Part shown: in pieces, positions 53,713 through 62,791 of the stretch
Position numbering within the stretch: position 1 is the stretch's first letter
How the letters are laid out: every line of letters begins with the position of its first letter
Assembly (NCBI RefSeq): GCF_004151245.1
Contig: NZ_JUIW01000010.1
Location: 1-64,000, forward strand
From: Flavobacterium beibuense
GTDB taxonomy: Bacteria; Bacteroidota; Bacteroidia; Flavobacteriales; Flavobacteriaceae
Reading direction: 5' to 3'
Length of the DNA: 64,000 bases
Notes under the pieces: generated by a model
The model's input: the letters and a program-made list of their open reading frames with translations, nothing else
The model's database searches: none
What the model was told of the DNA's origin: nothing
Made by a program: the position numbers and the translations under genes

Positions 53713-55110
53713 TTAGTTCTTAACTACTTTTATGGTTTTTGAGCTTTTTGTGCTGGTATTAATTTCAATAAAGTAGATGCCGGAAGCAGTATCATTTAGG
53801 TCAATGCTCATGTTTTTAGAATTGTTAAACGCCAAATTTTTAATAAGCTGTCCGGTAATGTTGTATACGTTTACATCTGTTTTTCCAAAATCTTCAGTTC
53901 CTGATATAGTAACTAATCCGTTTGTTGGGTTAGGATACAGGGTGAAATCTTCGATTGTAAAATCCTGATTTTGCAGTTCCCAAAGGCATTCACCTTCTAC
54001 CATTACAGGTGATGTTATTACATCTCCATTTAAGTTAAAGCCTAATGTATTATCATAGTTATGACCCCATACCCATAAAGATCCGTCTGTTTTAAGCCCT
54101 ACTGAAAAATCTCCGGTGCCATAATAATAAACCCACTTTTCTTCACTTTCTACCAGGGTAGGGGAGTTTTTACTTTCAGTTGTACCGTCTCCCAATGCGC
54201 CATTGGCATTATAACCCCATGTCCAAAGAGTTCCGTCACCTTTTATTGCTCCTGCAAAATAGTCTCCCCTATCAACGCTTTTCCAGGAATCTATTCCTAT
54301 TTGTACAGGTGTTTGCCTGAAAATATTTGTACCGTCGCCTACGCTTCCGCTGTTATTATGACCCCAAGACCACAATGTTCCGTTGTTTTTTATAGCTGAA
54401 GCGCCAAATCCTCCGGCCGATACCTGTATCCAGTTGTTGTCTTCTCCAATTTGAATTGGCGAAACAACAGGTGTATTGGCTCCGTTAGTAAGGGGTAAAT
54501 TGCCATTATTTCCCCATTCCCATAATGTCCCGTCAGTTTTAAGGGCAAAACACTGTGTAGTGGAAGCTTCAATTTGAGCCCAGTCGGTATCAGTACCTAC
54601 CTGCGTAGGGACAATAGTTTGTGGAGTAGAAGTGTCAAGAGAACCATTTCCTAATTCTCCGTTTCCATTGCTTCCCCATGTCCATAATGTTCCGTCTTCT
54701 TTAATAGCTGCGCTAAAAACATTTCCTGCAGAAATAAATGCCCAGTCATTATCGGTGCCAATCTGTATAGGTGTTGGGTTTGGATTTGAAGTAATTTCAT
54801 TGTTACCCAGTTGTCCTGAATCATTACGGCCCCATGCCCATAAGGTGTTATCGTTTCTAAGCGCTAAAACATGTCCGTTTCCGGCTTTTATTACTTTCCA
54901 GTCGTTATCGTTACCTATTTGTATAGGTGTAGTGACCTGTTCATCCGCACCTCCCACCTGTCCGGAAGAGTTATCTCCCCAACCCCAAATAGTACCATCC
55001 GTTTTAATGCCGACAGTAAAACTGCCTCCTGAATCCAGCTGTTTCCAGCATTGTGCGTAAATATTGGTAAGGAATAATAAAGCAACTGCTAAGAGTAGAT
55101 TTTTTTTCAT
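53713..55110 (-). CDS. T9SS cargo with RCC1 beta-propeller repeats
   Basis: A 465-residue secreted protein. After a signal peptide (ends at I-Y-A-Q) about seven RCC1 repeats follow, each with a form of G-T-L-W-x-W-G-x-N-x-x-G-x-L-G (for example L-R-N-D-N-T-L-W-A-W-G-R-N-D-S-G-Q-L and G-S-L-W-V-W-G-H-N-Y-D-N), making one seven-bladed propeller up to about residue 380. The T9SS type A CTD is L-Y-P-N-P-T-N-G to K-V-V-K-N. RCC1-like secreted propellers in Bacteroidota have no known fixed function; binding of proteins or glycans is plausible. Confidence 0.9.
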   Translation of the reverse strand: MKKNLLLAVALLFLTNIYAQCWKQLDSGGSFTVGIKTDGTIWGWGDNSSGQVGGADEQVTTPIQIGNDNDWKVIKAGNGHVLALRNDNTLWAWGRNDSGQLGNNEITSNPNPTPIQIGTDNDWAFISAGNVFSAAIKEDGTLWTWGSNGNGELGNGSLDTSTPQTIVPTQVGTDTDWAQIEASTTQCFALKTDGTLWEWGNNGNLPLTNGANTPVVSPIQIGEDNNWIQVSAGGFGASAIKNNGTLWSWGHNNSGSVGDGTNIFRQTPVQIGIDSWKSVDRGDYFAGAIKGDGTLWTWGYNANGALGDGTTESKNSPTLVESEEKWVYYYGTGDFSVGLKTDGSLWVWGHNYDNTLGFNLNGDVITSPVMVEGECLWELQNQDFTIEDFTLYPNPTNGLVTISGTEDFGKTDVNVYNITGQLIKNLAFNNSKNMSIDLNDTASGIYFIEINTSTKSSKTIKVVKN

Positions 55111-55223
55111 AAAGTAAGGATTAATAGTGGTTTATAAAGATACATTTTTTTTAATATGAAAACTTCCAGATATAAACCTCCGGAGGCTCCAAAAAGACAG
55201 GATATTTGGGTTATGTTAGGTTG

Positions 55224-56009
55224 TCAAAATTTAGACTTCTTATTTTCAGGTAATAAAGGATTAAGAAGTTGTCCGGTATAATTTTCAGGGAATTCTTCCT
55301 GTATGCCATAGGCTTCAGGCTCATGAGGCGGGCAGTAATGGGTTCCGAAAATAATATCCATTAGCGGGCTGATATTGGCATAGTTTCCTGCATCCCTGTC
55401 AAGGCTGTGATGCCAGTGATGCAGCTCCGGCGAACCAATAATGTATTTTAACGGACCTATATTGAGCCTTACATTACTATGTATGTATATTGCCCATATA
55501 CCGCGGAAAGCAATTAAGAGTGCAAGGGAATTAAGATCGAACCCCATAATAAAAGCAGGAAGGTTTATAAGGCCTATAGTGTAAACCGAGTCTAAAGGAT
55601 GTTCACGATGTGCAGCAAGCCAGTCTAAATGTGGTGCACTATGGTGTACTTTATGAAAGCGCCATAAAAAACCAACCCTGTGCTGCAGGCGGTGTCCCCA
55701 ATAAATAAGTAAATCGCTAAAAAATATAACCTCTGCAGCCTGAAGCCAGAATGGTTGCGACTGTATTGCCAATTTTATTTCGTGAGGGGTTATACCGCCA
55801 ATCCAATGCGAAAAATATTTTAGTAAAAGAAGTACAAGACTATTCCAAAGAAGGTATTGTCCTAAAAAGAAGCATAGGTCGAGTTTCCACTGTTTACGGA
55901 AAATCTTTTGACCCTGTTTTGCAGGAAATACTTTTTCCATTGGTATAAAAACGAGGGAAAGGAATATAAAGCTTATTCCGGCTATGGATAATAACTCAGG
56001 AAAATTCAT
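55224..56009 (-). CDS. Sterol desaturase / fatty-acid hydroxylase family membrane protein
   Basis: 261 residues, four to five membrane helices and the three-part histidine cluster of di-iron hydroxylases: W-G-H-R-L-Q-H (about 103-109), H-K-V-H-H-S (about 117-122) and H-H-W-H-H-S (about 194-199). All eight expected histidines appear. Members hydroxylate or desaturate lipids; in Bacteroidota a role in membrane lipid or carotenoid modification is plausible, not shown. Its start overlaps the preceding small gene by 4 bp (56006-56009). Confidence 0.9.
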   Translation of the reverse strand: MNFPELLSIAGISFIFLSLVFIPMEKVFPAKQGQKIFRKQWKLDLCFFLGQYLLWNSLVLLLLKYFSHWIGGITPHEIKLAIQSQPFWLQAAEVIFFSDLLIYWGHRLQHRVGFLWRFHKVHHSAPHLDWLAAHREHPLDSVYTIGLINLPAFIMGFDLNSLALLIAFRGIWAIYIHSNVRLNIGPLKYIIGSPELHHWHHSLDRDAGNYANISPLMDIIFGTHYCPPHEPEAYGIQEEFPENYTGQLLNPLLPENKKSKF

Positions 56010-56404
56010 GGTTTGGTCTTTTTATCCTGTATCTCTTTCACAGTGTCAGCTGTTTTTTCCTGTTTCGTTATTATAGCTGTTTTTGAGCCCAACATCAATA
56101 GTTTTTTTCTTAGTTCTTCTTTTTGCTTAACTGAGTCTTGTTTAACTGAATCTTCCTCAATCCTTTTAAAAGGTAATTTTTTCGGGACATAAGTCTTCGA
56201 AGAACTCATTATAATAGCATCGACAGAATCTTTTTCTGCCTGTGTAAGGCTGTCTGTCTGGTTGCTGACTTTTCCCCCGTTTGGGCTACCATTAAAATTC
56301 ATGTTGCTTTTTGAGGAATACCCCGACTGGTGATATACAAATGCTGTTATCCCGCAAAAGAAGATAAGGAGGGCTGCTGTTTTAGGTAGAATTTTATTTT
56401 TCAT
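56006..56404 (-). CDS. Small membrane-anchored protein upstream of the desaturase gene
   Basis: 132 residues: an N-terminal helix (about 8-25, A-A-L-L-I-F-F-C-G-I-T-A-F-V-Y) and a long polar, probably disordered part with D-S-V-K-Q-D-S-V-K-Q and many Lys/Asp/Ser. No family recognised. The 4-bp overlap with the desaturase gene suggests translational coupling and a shared role, possibly as a periplasmic accessory. Confidence 0.6.
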   Translation of the reverse strand: MKNKILPKTAALLIFFCGITAFVYHQSGYSSKSNMNFNGSPNGGKVSNQTDSLTQAEKDSVDAIIMSSSKTYVPKKLPFKRIEEDSVKQDSVKQKEELRKKLLMLGSKTAIITKQEKTADTVKEIQDKKTKP

Positions 56405-56538
56405 AAGAGTAAAGTGTGTATGGTAAATATAAATATTTTAATGATAACGTTTGAGTTGCCCATATTATGATACAGATGCCCGCCTCTCAAAAAAAAAATC
56501 ATTACATTCGCAGATTGATTTTTTAGAATGCTATTGTA

Positions 56539-59500
56539 ATGAGTAATAAGTTTGCTGAATATAAGGGTCTAGACCTGCCAACAGTTGCTAGTGAGGTCCT
56601 TGATTTCTGGAAGAAGGAGAATATTTTTGATAAGAGCGTAACTACCCGTGAGGGTAAGCCTCAGTATGTGTTTTTTGAAGGCCCGCCTTCGGCAAACGGA
56701 TTGCCGGGTATTCACCACGTTATGGCACGTGCCATTAAAGATATTTTTTGCCGTTATCAAACCCAAAAAGGGTTTCAGGTTAAGCGTAAGGCCGGGTGGG
56801 ATACTCACGGACTGCCGGTTGAGCTTGGTACCGAAAAGGAACTTGGCATTACTAAAGAAGATATTGGCACTAAAATTACAGTAGAAGAATATAACGAAGC
56901 CTGTAAGCGTACCGTTATGCGTTATACCGACATATGGAATGACCTTACCGAGAAAATGGGTTATTGGGTGGATATGGAAGATCCGTATGTTACCTATAAG
57001 TCAAAATACATGGAATCGGTATGGTGGTTACTAAAACAGATTTATGATAAAGGCCTTTTATATAAAGGCTATACCATACAGCCTTATTCGCCTAAAGCAG
57101 GTACAGGTTTAAGTTCGCACGAGGTGAACCAGCCGGGTGCTTACCGCGATGTTACCGACACTACAATTGTTGCTCAGTTTAAAACTATATCCGATACCCT
57201 TCCGGATTTGCTTAAAGGATTTGGTGATGTAGATATCATGGCCTGGACCACTACACCGTGGACCCTGCCAAGTAACACGGCTCTTACTGTAGGGCCTAAT
57301 ATTGATTATGTATTGGTTAAGACTTTTAATCAATATACTTTCCAGCCTACAAATGTAGTGTTGGCTAAAAACCTTATAGGTAAGCAGTTTGGTAAAAACT
57401 ACTTTGAAAGTGAAGATGCTGCCGACTTTGAAAACTTTAAGGAAGGCGACAAAAAAATTCCATATAAAATACTGGCTGAAGCAAAAGGTAAAGACCTTGT
57501 AGGTATTCGCTACGAGCAATTACTTCCTTTAGCACTACCATATCAAAATCCTGAAAATGCATTCCGTGTAATTTCGGGAGACTTCGTTACTACCGAAGAC
57601 GGTACAGGTATAGTTCACACAGCTCCTACTTTTGGTGCTGATGATGCCAAGGTGGCAAAAGAGGCTAAGCCGGAAGTACCGCCTATGCTTGTTCTTGATG
57701 CAAACGGAAACCCGGTGCCATTGGTAGACCTTCAGGGAAGGTTCATTCAGGGGCTTGGAGACCTTTCAGGCAAGTATGTAAAGAATGAGTATTATGATAA
57801 AGGGGAAGCGCCTGAAAAATCAGTTGATGTAGAGATTGCTATCCGCCTGAAAGAAGAAAACAAAGCCTTTAAGGTAGAGAAATATGTTCACAGTTATCCG
57901 CATAGCTGGAGAACTGATGAGCCATTACTATATTATCCGTTAGACAGCTGGTTTATTCGTGTTACGGATGTTAAGGAAAGAATGTTTGAACTTAACGAGA
58001 CCATTAACTGGAAGCCTAAGGCGACTGGTGAAGGACGTTTTGGTAACTGGCTTAAAAATGCTAACGACTGGAACCTTTCACGTTCACGTTACTGGGGTAT
58101 CCCACTTCCTATATGGAGAACAGAGGATAAGACCGAAGAAATGATAATAGGCTCGGCAGAAGAACTTTATAATGAGATAGAAAAAGCTATCGCAGCAGGT
58201 GTTATGAGTGAAAATCCGTTTAAAGGATTTGAGCCGGGCAACATGAGCGAAGCAAATTACGATCTTGTGGATCTGCATAAAAATGTGGTAGACAATATTA
58301 CACTGATATCTCCAGGCGGTAAGCCAATGAATCGTGAAAGCGACCTTATTGACGTTTGGTTTGACAGTGGTGCCATGCCTTATGCACAGTGGCACTATCC
58401 TTTTGAAAATAAGGAGCTGATAGATAACCACGGTGCTTATCCTGCCGATTTTATTGCGGAAGGTGTAGACCAGACAAGAGGATGGTTCTATACGCTGCAT
58501 GCTATAGGTACACTGGTATTTGATCAGGTAGCTTATAAGAATGTTGTAAGTAACGGACTTGTACTGGATAAAAACGGGCAGAAAATGTCTAAGCGTTTAG
58601 GTAATGCTGTAGATCCGTTCGAAACTCTTGCAGAATATGGTCCGGATGCTACACGTTGGTACATGATAAGTAACGCTAACCCGTGGGACAACCTTAAATT
58701 TGATATTGAAGGTGTGGCCGAAGTAAGACGTAAATTCTTTGGTACACTATATAATACATATTCGTTCTTTGCGTTATATGCCAATATTGATAATTTCAGC
58801 TTTGCTGAGCCGGAAGTTCCGTTAAATGAAAGACCGGAAATTGACCGTTGGATATTATCAGAGCTTAACACGCTTATTAAGGATGTAGATAGTTTCTATG
58901 CCGATTATGAGCCTACAAAAGCTACCAGGGCGATATCTGACTTTGTTCAGGAAAACCTTAGTAACTGGTATGTAAGATTATGTAGAAGACGTTTCTGGAA
59001 AGGGGAATATGCCCAGGATAAAATTGCGGCTTACCAAACACTATATACGTGTCTTGTAACCGTTGCTAAGTTAAGTGCGCCTGTAGCTCCGTTCTTTATG
59101 GACAGGCTTTATAAAGATTTAACACAGGCTTCACAAAAAGAGACGTTTGAAAGCGTACATTTGGCCGATTTTCCTCAGTATGCTGATAACTTTGTTGATA
59201 AATCGTTAGAAAGCAGAATGGAAAAAGCGCAGACAATTTCCTCTTTAGTACTTTCATTAAGGAAAAAAGAGATGATTAAAGTGCGCCAACCGCTGCAAAA
59301 GGTAATGATACCGGTACTTGACGCGAAACAGAAGAGCGAAATAGAGGCCGTTTCAGAGCTTATAAAAGCAGAGGTGAATGTAAAGGAAATAGAACTTATG
59401 GACGATGCTTCGGGTGTTTTAGTGAAGCAGGTTAAGCCTAATTTTAAAGTTCTTGGACCAAGGTTTGGGAAAGATATGGGTCTGATTTCCAAAGAGATAC

Positions 59501-59940
59501 AAAATTTCTCACAGGAACAGATTAATGAAATAGAGAGGAACGGAAGCCTGAATGTTGTTATTTCGGGAAAAAGTATTACTTTAACAAACGAAGATATTGA
59601 GATTTCTTCGCAGGATATCGAGGGCTGGTTAGTGGCAAATTCTAATGGTATTACAGTAGCGTTAGACATAACCATAACAGATGATTTAAAGAAAGAAGGC
59701 ATAGCCCGCGAACTGGTAAACAGGATTCAGAATATCAGAAAAGATTCTGGATTTGAAGTTACCGACAGGATAAAAGTTTATTTAAAGGACAACGATACGC
59801 TGGAGCAGGCTGTAAAAAGCAACGAAAGCTACATCAAGTCGGAAACCCTTACGGATGAACTTATATTCAACGAAGAGATTGAAAATGGTACAGAAATTGA
59901 ATTCGATGATATAAAAACACTAGTATTAATTTCAAAATAA
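56539..59940 (+). CDS. ileS: Isoleucyl-tRNA synthetase, type 2 (eukaryote-like) with G-x-H-H signature
   Basis: A 1133-residue class I synthetase, much longer than the type 1 bacterial form (about 930). The ATP-binding signature, normally H-x-G-H, reads G-I-H-H (residues 57-60) in S-A-N-G-L-P-G-I-H-H-V-M-A; the first and third residues are swapped. The second signature Q-K-M-S-K-R is normal (about 682). A large editing domain (about 200-420, W-T-T-T-P-W-T-L-P) and a long C-terminal tRNA-binding region without the zinc finger of type 1 complete it. Type 2 enzymes tolerate mupirocin. Conserved next to the DksA-like gene (7 bp) and lspA. Confidence 0.95.
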   Translation: MSNKFAEYKGLDLPTVASEVLDFWKKENIFDKSVTTREGKPQYVFFEGPPSANGLPGIHHVMARAIKDIFCRYQTQKGFQVKRKAGWDTHGLPVELGTEKELGITKEDIGTKITVEEYNEACKRTVMRYTDIWNDLTEKMGYWVDMEDPYVTYKSKYMESVWWLLKQIYDKGLLYKGYTIQPYSPKAGTGLSSHEVNQPGAYRDVTDTTIVAQFKTISDTLPDLLKGFGDVDIMAWTTTPWTLPSNTALTVGPNIDYVLVKTFNQYTFQPTNVVLAKNLIGKQFGKNYFESEDAADFENFKEGDKKIPYKILAEAKGKDLVGIRYEQLLPLALPYQNPENAFRVISGDFVTTEDGTGIVHTAPTFGADDAKVAKEAKPEVPPMLVLDANGNPVPLVDLQGRFIQGLGDLSGKYVKNEYYDKGEAPEKSVDVEIAIRLKEENKAFKVEKYVHSYPHSWRTDEPLLYYPLDSWFIRVTDVKERMFELNETINWKPKATGEGRFGNWLKNANDWNLSRSRYWGIPLPIWRTEDKTEEMIIGSAEELYNEIEKAIAAGVMSENPFKGFEPGNMSEANYDLVDLHKNVVDNITLISPGGKPMNRESDLIDVWFDSGAMPYAQWHYPFENKELIDNHGAYPADFIAEGVDQTRGWFYTLHAIGTLVFDQVAYKNVVSNGLVLDKNGQKMSKRLGNAVDPFETLAEYGPDATRWYMISNANPWDNLKFDIEGVAEVRRKFFGTLYNTYSFFALYANIDNFSFAEPEVPLNERPEIDRWILSELNTLIKDVDSFYADYEPTKATRAISDFVQENLSNWYVRLCRRRFWKGEYAQDKIAAYQTLYTCLVTVAKLSAPVAPFFMDRLYKDLTQASQKETFESVHLADFPQYADNFVDKSLESRMEKAQTISSLVLSLRKKEMIKVRQPLQKVMIPVLDAKQKSEIEAVSELIKAEVNVKEIELMDDASGVLVKQVKPNFKVLGPRFGKDMGLISKEIQNFSQEQINEIERNGSLNVVISGKSITLTNEDIEISSQDIEGWLVANSNGITVALDITITDDLKKEGIARELVNRIQNIRKDSGFEVTDRIKVYLKDNDTLEQAVKSNESYIKSETLTDELIFNEEIENGTEIEFDDIKTLVLISK

Positions 59941-59947
59941 TTGAAAT

Positions 59948-60331
59948 ATGGTAGATGAGCAGCAAATAAGATATTCGGATGCGGACTTAGCAGAGTTTAA
60001 GGAGCTTATTACTAAAAAGATAGAAAAAGCAAGAGCTGACCTTGACTTAATTAAAAGTGCCTATATGAATGATTTAAATAACGGTACTGATGATACATCA
60101 CCTACTTTTAAAGCATTTGAAGAAGGCAGCGAGACTATGTCTAAAGAAGCCAACTCACAGCTTGCTATTCGTCAGGAGAAATTTATTCGTGACCTGAAAA
60201 ATGCCCTTATCAGGATTGAAAATAAAACCTATGGCATTTGTAAGGTAACAGGTAAACTGATAGGCAAAGAAAGGCTTAAGCTTGTTCCGCACGCTACCAT
60301 GAGTATCGAGGCAAAAAACATGCAAAGATAA
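59948..60331 (+). CDS. DksA/TraR-family protein with degenerate zinc finger
   Basis: 127 residues: an N-terminal coiled-coil (about 10-60, E-F-K-E-L-I-T-K-K-I-E-K-A-R-A-D-L) with D-D-T-S-P-T at the tip and a C-terminal DksA-like domain. The zinc site is mostly lost: the first Cys stays in Y-G-I-C-K-V-T-G, while the other three positions are occupied by Thr, Ser and Ala (S-I-E-A-K). Such degenerate forms are usual in Bacteroidota, where they sit between ileS and lspA. It may still reach the RNA polymerase secondary channel, but this is inferred. Confidence 0.88.
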   Translation: MVDEQQIRYSDADLAEFKELITKKIEKARADLDLIKSAYMNDLNNGTDDTSPTFKAFEEGSETMSKEANSQLAIRQEKFIRDLKNALIRIENKTYGICKVTGKLIGKERLKLVPHATMSIEAKNMQR

Positions 60332-60340
60332 ATTTTGATA

Positions 60341-60374
60341 AAAGGGCTGCTTTTAGCAGCCCTTTCTTTTTATT
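60341..60374 (+). terminator. Terminator after the DksA-like gene
   Basis: Perfect 10-bp stem AAAGGGCTGC / GCAGCCCTTT followed by a T-rich tract; it separates ileS-dksA-like from lspA. Confidence 0.8.
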
Positions 60375-60510
60375 TTATCACCTTATTTAAACTTTTAATC
60401 CGGATTTAAAACCCGTATCCGGATGTGCTTTTTTAGGTTTATTTACTTATAGTAAACCTTTTTGCATTCTATTAACTAAGTTTAGGTAATTATTATTTAA
60501 TAATTTCATT

Positions 60511-60518
60511 TATTTTTG
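60511..60518 (+). promoter_or_regulatory. Putative -7 box for lspA
   Basis: TATTTTTG (TAnnTTTG) 20 bp before the lspA ATG; the terminator upstream makes a separate promoter necessary. Confidence 0.45.
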
Positions 60519-60538
60519 CGGGTAAATTTTAAAATAGA

Positions 60539-61159
60539 ATGTCTTTAAAAAGAGCTTATCTTATTGTTATCCTTATACTGATTATAGATCAGGTGTCTAA
60601 AATTTATGTAAAAACTCATTTCAGGCTGGATGAAGATCTTCCGGTTATGGGATTAAACTGGTTTAAGATACAATTCATTGAAAATGAAGGTATGGCCTGG
60701 GGAGCTGTTATTCCCGGTACTTATGGTAAGCTGATACTAACACTTTTCAGGATAGTGGCTGTAGGCGGTATAGGTTACTGGTTATATGATTCTGTAAAGA
60801 AAAGATATTCTAATTATCTTATAGTTGCCATATCCCTTATTTTGGCAGGAGCTTTCGGTAATATTGTTGATTCTGTTTTCTACGGGCTTATTTTTGATTA
60901 CAGCAGTGAAAGTCACGTAGCTACTGTTTTTTCTGATAAACCGTACGGTACACTATTTCACGGTAAAGTGGTAGATATGTTTTACTTCCCGATATGGAGA
61001 GGACATTTGCCTTCATGGCTGCCGTTTTGGGGCGGTCAGGATTTCCTTTTCTTTAATGCCATTTTTAACGTTGCCGATGCAGCTATCTCTGTAGGAGTAG
61101 CAGTTCTTATCCTCTTTAATAAAAGGGCATTTGCAAAGCCGGCAGGCGTTACAGAATAA
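60539..61159 (+). CDS. lspA: Prolipoprotein signal peptidase
   Basis: A 206-residue aspartyl membrane protease that removes signal peptides from lipoproteins such as those at 114, 32922 and 45336. Conserved motifs N-E-G-M-A-W (about 51-56), G-A-F-G-N-I-V-D-S (with catalytic Asp, about 102-110), V-V-D-M-F (about 142) and F-N-A-I-F-N-V-A-D-A (second catalytic Asp, about 166-175) are present. It is longer than the E. coli enzyme (164) owing to an insertion between the two catalytic regions, as is common in Bacteroidota. Four helices. Confidence 0.95.
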   Translation: MSLKRAYLIVILILIIDQVSKIYVKTHFRLDEDLPVMGLNWFKIQFIENEGMAWGAVIPGTYGKLILTLFRIVAVGGIGYWLYDSVKKRYSNYLIVAISLILAGAFGNIVDSVFYGLIFDYSSESHVATVFSDKPYGTLFHGKVVDMFYFPIWRGHLPSWLPFWGGQDFLFFNAIFNVADAAISVGVAVLILFNKRAFAKPAGVTE

Positions 61160-61161
61160 TT

Positions 61162-61725
61162 CTAAAAAGTATATATCCTGTTTGGGGTAACACAATAATC
61201 CAGCACCATATCGGTGGGGTTAATGTCGTCTATTTTTTCTTCGGCATCAAAAAAAGATAGCCCTATTTTTATTACATCACTTTTGCATTTTGCCAAAAAT
61301 CGGTCGTAAAACCCTTTTCCGTATCCTGTGCGGTGTCCGTTAGTGTCAAAGGCAAGTAAGGGGACAAAAACTACATCTATTTTATTGTCGGGTACTTCCA
61401 GTCCGTCTACAGGTTCAGGAATGCCATATTCATTCTTTTTAAGACGTGTATTGTCGGTAAGCAGATAATGCGTCATGCTGCAGTCTGCAAAATCAGATTT
61501 TGAGACCACGATTTCCTTATCCTTTCCGGCAAGAATCTGGAGTATGTATTCGGTTTGAATCTCCGTATGTTCTTCTATGCTTAAAAACAAGTGAAAATAA
61601 ACCTTATCCCATATATCAAGCTTTAAAAGCATGTTGGCAATAGCCAGGCTTTTGTCTTCGGTTTCTTCTAGGGATAAAGCACCACGAAGCGCTTTGTATT
61701 TTATGCGTAGTTCTTTTTTGGTCAT
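61162..61725 (-). CDS. 5-formyltetrahydrofolate cyclo-ligase
   Basis: A 187-residue folate enzyme that turns 5-formyl-THF into 5,10-methenyl-THF with ATP. Begins M-T-K-K-E-L-R-I-K-Y-K-A-L-R (ATG at 61725) and holds the family motif R-T-G-Y-G-K-G-F-Y-D-R (about 132-142). It is 1 bp downstream of the aspartoacylase-family gene, and its stop is 2 bp from the convergent lspA stop. Confidence 0.92.
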   Translation of the reverse strand: MTKKELRIKYKALRGALSLEETEDKSLAIANMLLKLDIWDKVYFHLFLSIEEHTEIQTEYILQILAGKDKEIVVSKSDFADCSMTHYLLTDNTRLKKNEYGIPEPVDGLEVPDNKIDVVFVPLLAFDTNGHRTGYGKGFYDRFLAKCKSDVIKIGLSFFDAEEKIDDINPTDMVLDYCVTPNRIYTF

Positions 61726-61726
61726 T

Positions 61727-62689
61727 TTAATGCTTTTGGGTAATATGGAAAATGGCATCGCCCTGATATACTATAGGTCCGTCATTTGCATTAATGATGT
61801 AGCCTGTATTAGGAGCTTTTACCTTATGTTCAAATTTTCCGAAAGGATCGGTTATATGCGCAATTACTTCTCCTTTCTCCACAAACTTTCCGGCAGAGCA
61901 ATGTGCTTGGAACATGCCTGAATATTTGGCGCGAACCCACCCCGATCTTTCAATGTATATACTGGGTGCCGGTGCTTCCTTAGCCTGTTTTTTAGGGTTA
62001 AGCATGTTAAAATGTGCAAGGAAACGTTTTGCTCCCCTTACGCCTTCCTGGGTAATGTCGTTATTGATGTCTAACGATTTTCCTCCTTCAAACAAAAGCA
62101 TTTTTACTCCCAACCTGCCGCAGGCATTCCTGAAAGACCCGGCAATATTTTTGGAGTATAAAGTAAAAGGCGCATTAAATATGTCTGATAGCTCTTTAAG
62201 CTCGGCATTATTAGGCACTATGCGTATTTGTGCCGCGTTAAATCGGCTGGCACCACCAGCATGAAAATCGATGCAATAATCTACATGAGGGATTATCTCA
62301 TCCAGTAGGTGAGAGGCAAAGCGGCTTGCAAGCGATCCGTTCTTACTGCCGGGGAATACCCTGTTTAAATCGCGTCCGTCAGGAAACTCACGTGTCTTAT
62401 TCACAAACCCGAAAACATTTATTACCGGCATGCAGATAATTGTTCCCCTTTTGGGCTTGTTTATTTTTCGCACTATTATCTGGCGTACAATTTCAACACC
62501 GTTTATTTCGTCACCATGCAGTCCGGCAGAAAAAAGTACTACAGGACCATCGGTTTTTGCCCGTTCCACGATAATAGGGACCTTAAGTTTTGTCATGGTA
62601 TGCAGGCGGGCAATTTCCATATTTATGGTTTTGCTTTCGCCGGGTAATATGGTTTGGCCCAGTATGGTAATGTCTTTGTGTTTTGCCAT
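61727..62689 (-). CDS. Succinylglutamate desuccinylase/aspartoacylase family (M14-like) protein
   Basis: A 320-residue zinc amidohydrolase-like protein. Zinc ligands lie in G-L-H-G-D-E (about 55-60) and H in D-F-H-A-G-G (about 145-150); R-D-L-N-R-V-F-P-G (about 108-116) is the substrate-binding block. The C-terminal region is a lipoyl-like beta domain (F-V-E-K-G-E-V-I-A-H-I). Families with this build remove acyl groups from amino acids; RimK-linked members exist but no rimK is seen here. The ATG at 62689 is chosen over the longer frame to 62728. Confidence 0.87.
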   Translation of the reverse strand: MAKHKDITILGQTILPGESKTINMEIARLHTMTKLKVPIIVERAKTDGPVVLFSAGLHGDEINGVEIVRQIIVRKINKPKRGTIICMPVINVFGFVNKTREFPDGRDLNRVFPGSKNGSLASRFASHLLDEIIPHVDYCIDFHAGGASRFNAAQIRIVPNNAELKELSDIFNAPFTLYSKNIAGSFRNACGRLGVKMLLFEGGKSLDINNDITQEGVRGAKRFLAHFNMLNPKKQAKEAPAPSIYIERSGWVRAKYSGMFQAHCSAGKFVEKGEVIAHITDPFGKFEHKVKAPNTGYIINANDGPIVYQGDAIFHITQKH

Positions 62690-62779
62690 AGTTATGCAGA
62701 AAGGATAAAAATATAAATTATGCTGCATATTATGGCAACAATAGCCTTATTTTGAAGTTTAATGTAATGATTTGTTTGT

Positions 62780-62787
62780 TAACTTTG
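62780..62787 (+). promoter_or_regulatory. Putative -7 box for uvrC
   Basis: TAACTTTG ends 4 bp before the uvrC ATG at 62792, so the transcript would be leaderless or nearly so if this box is used. Confidence 0.4.
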
Positions 62788-62791
62788 TTAC

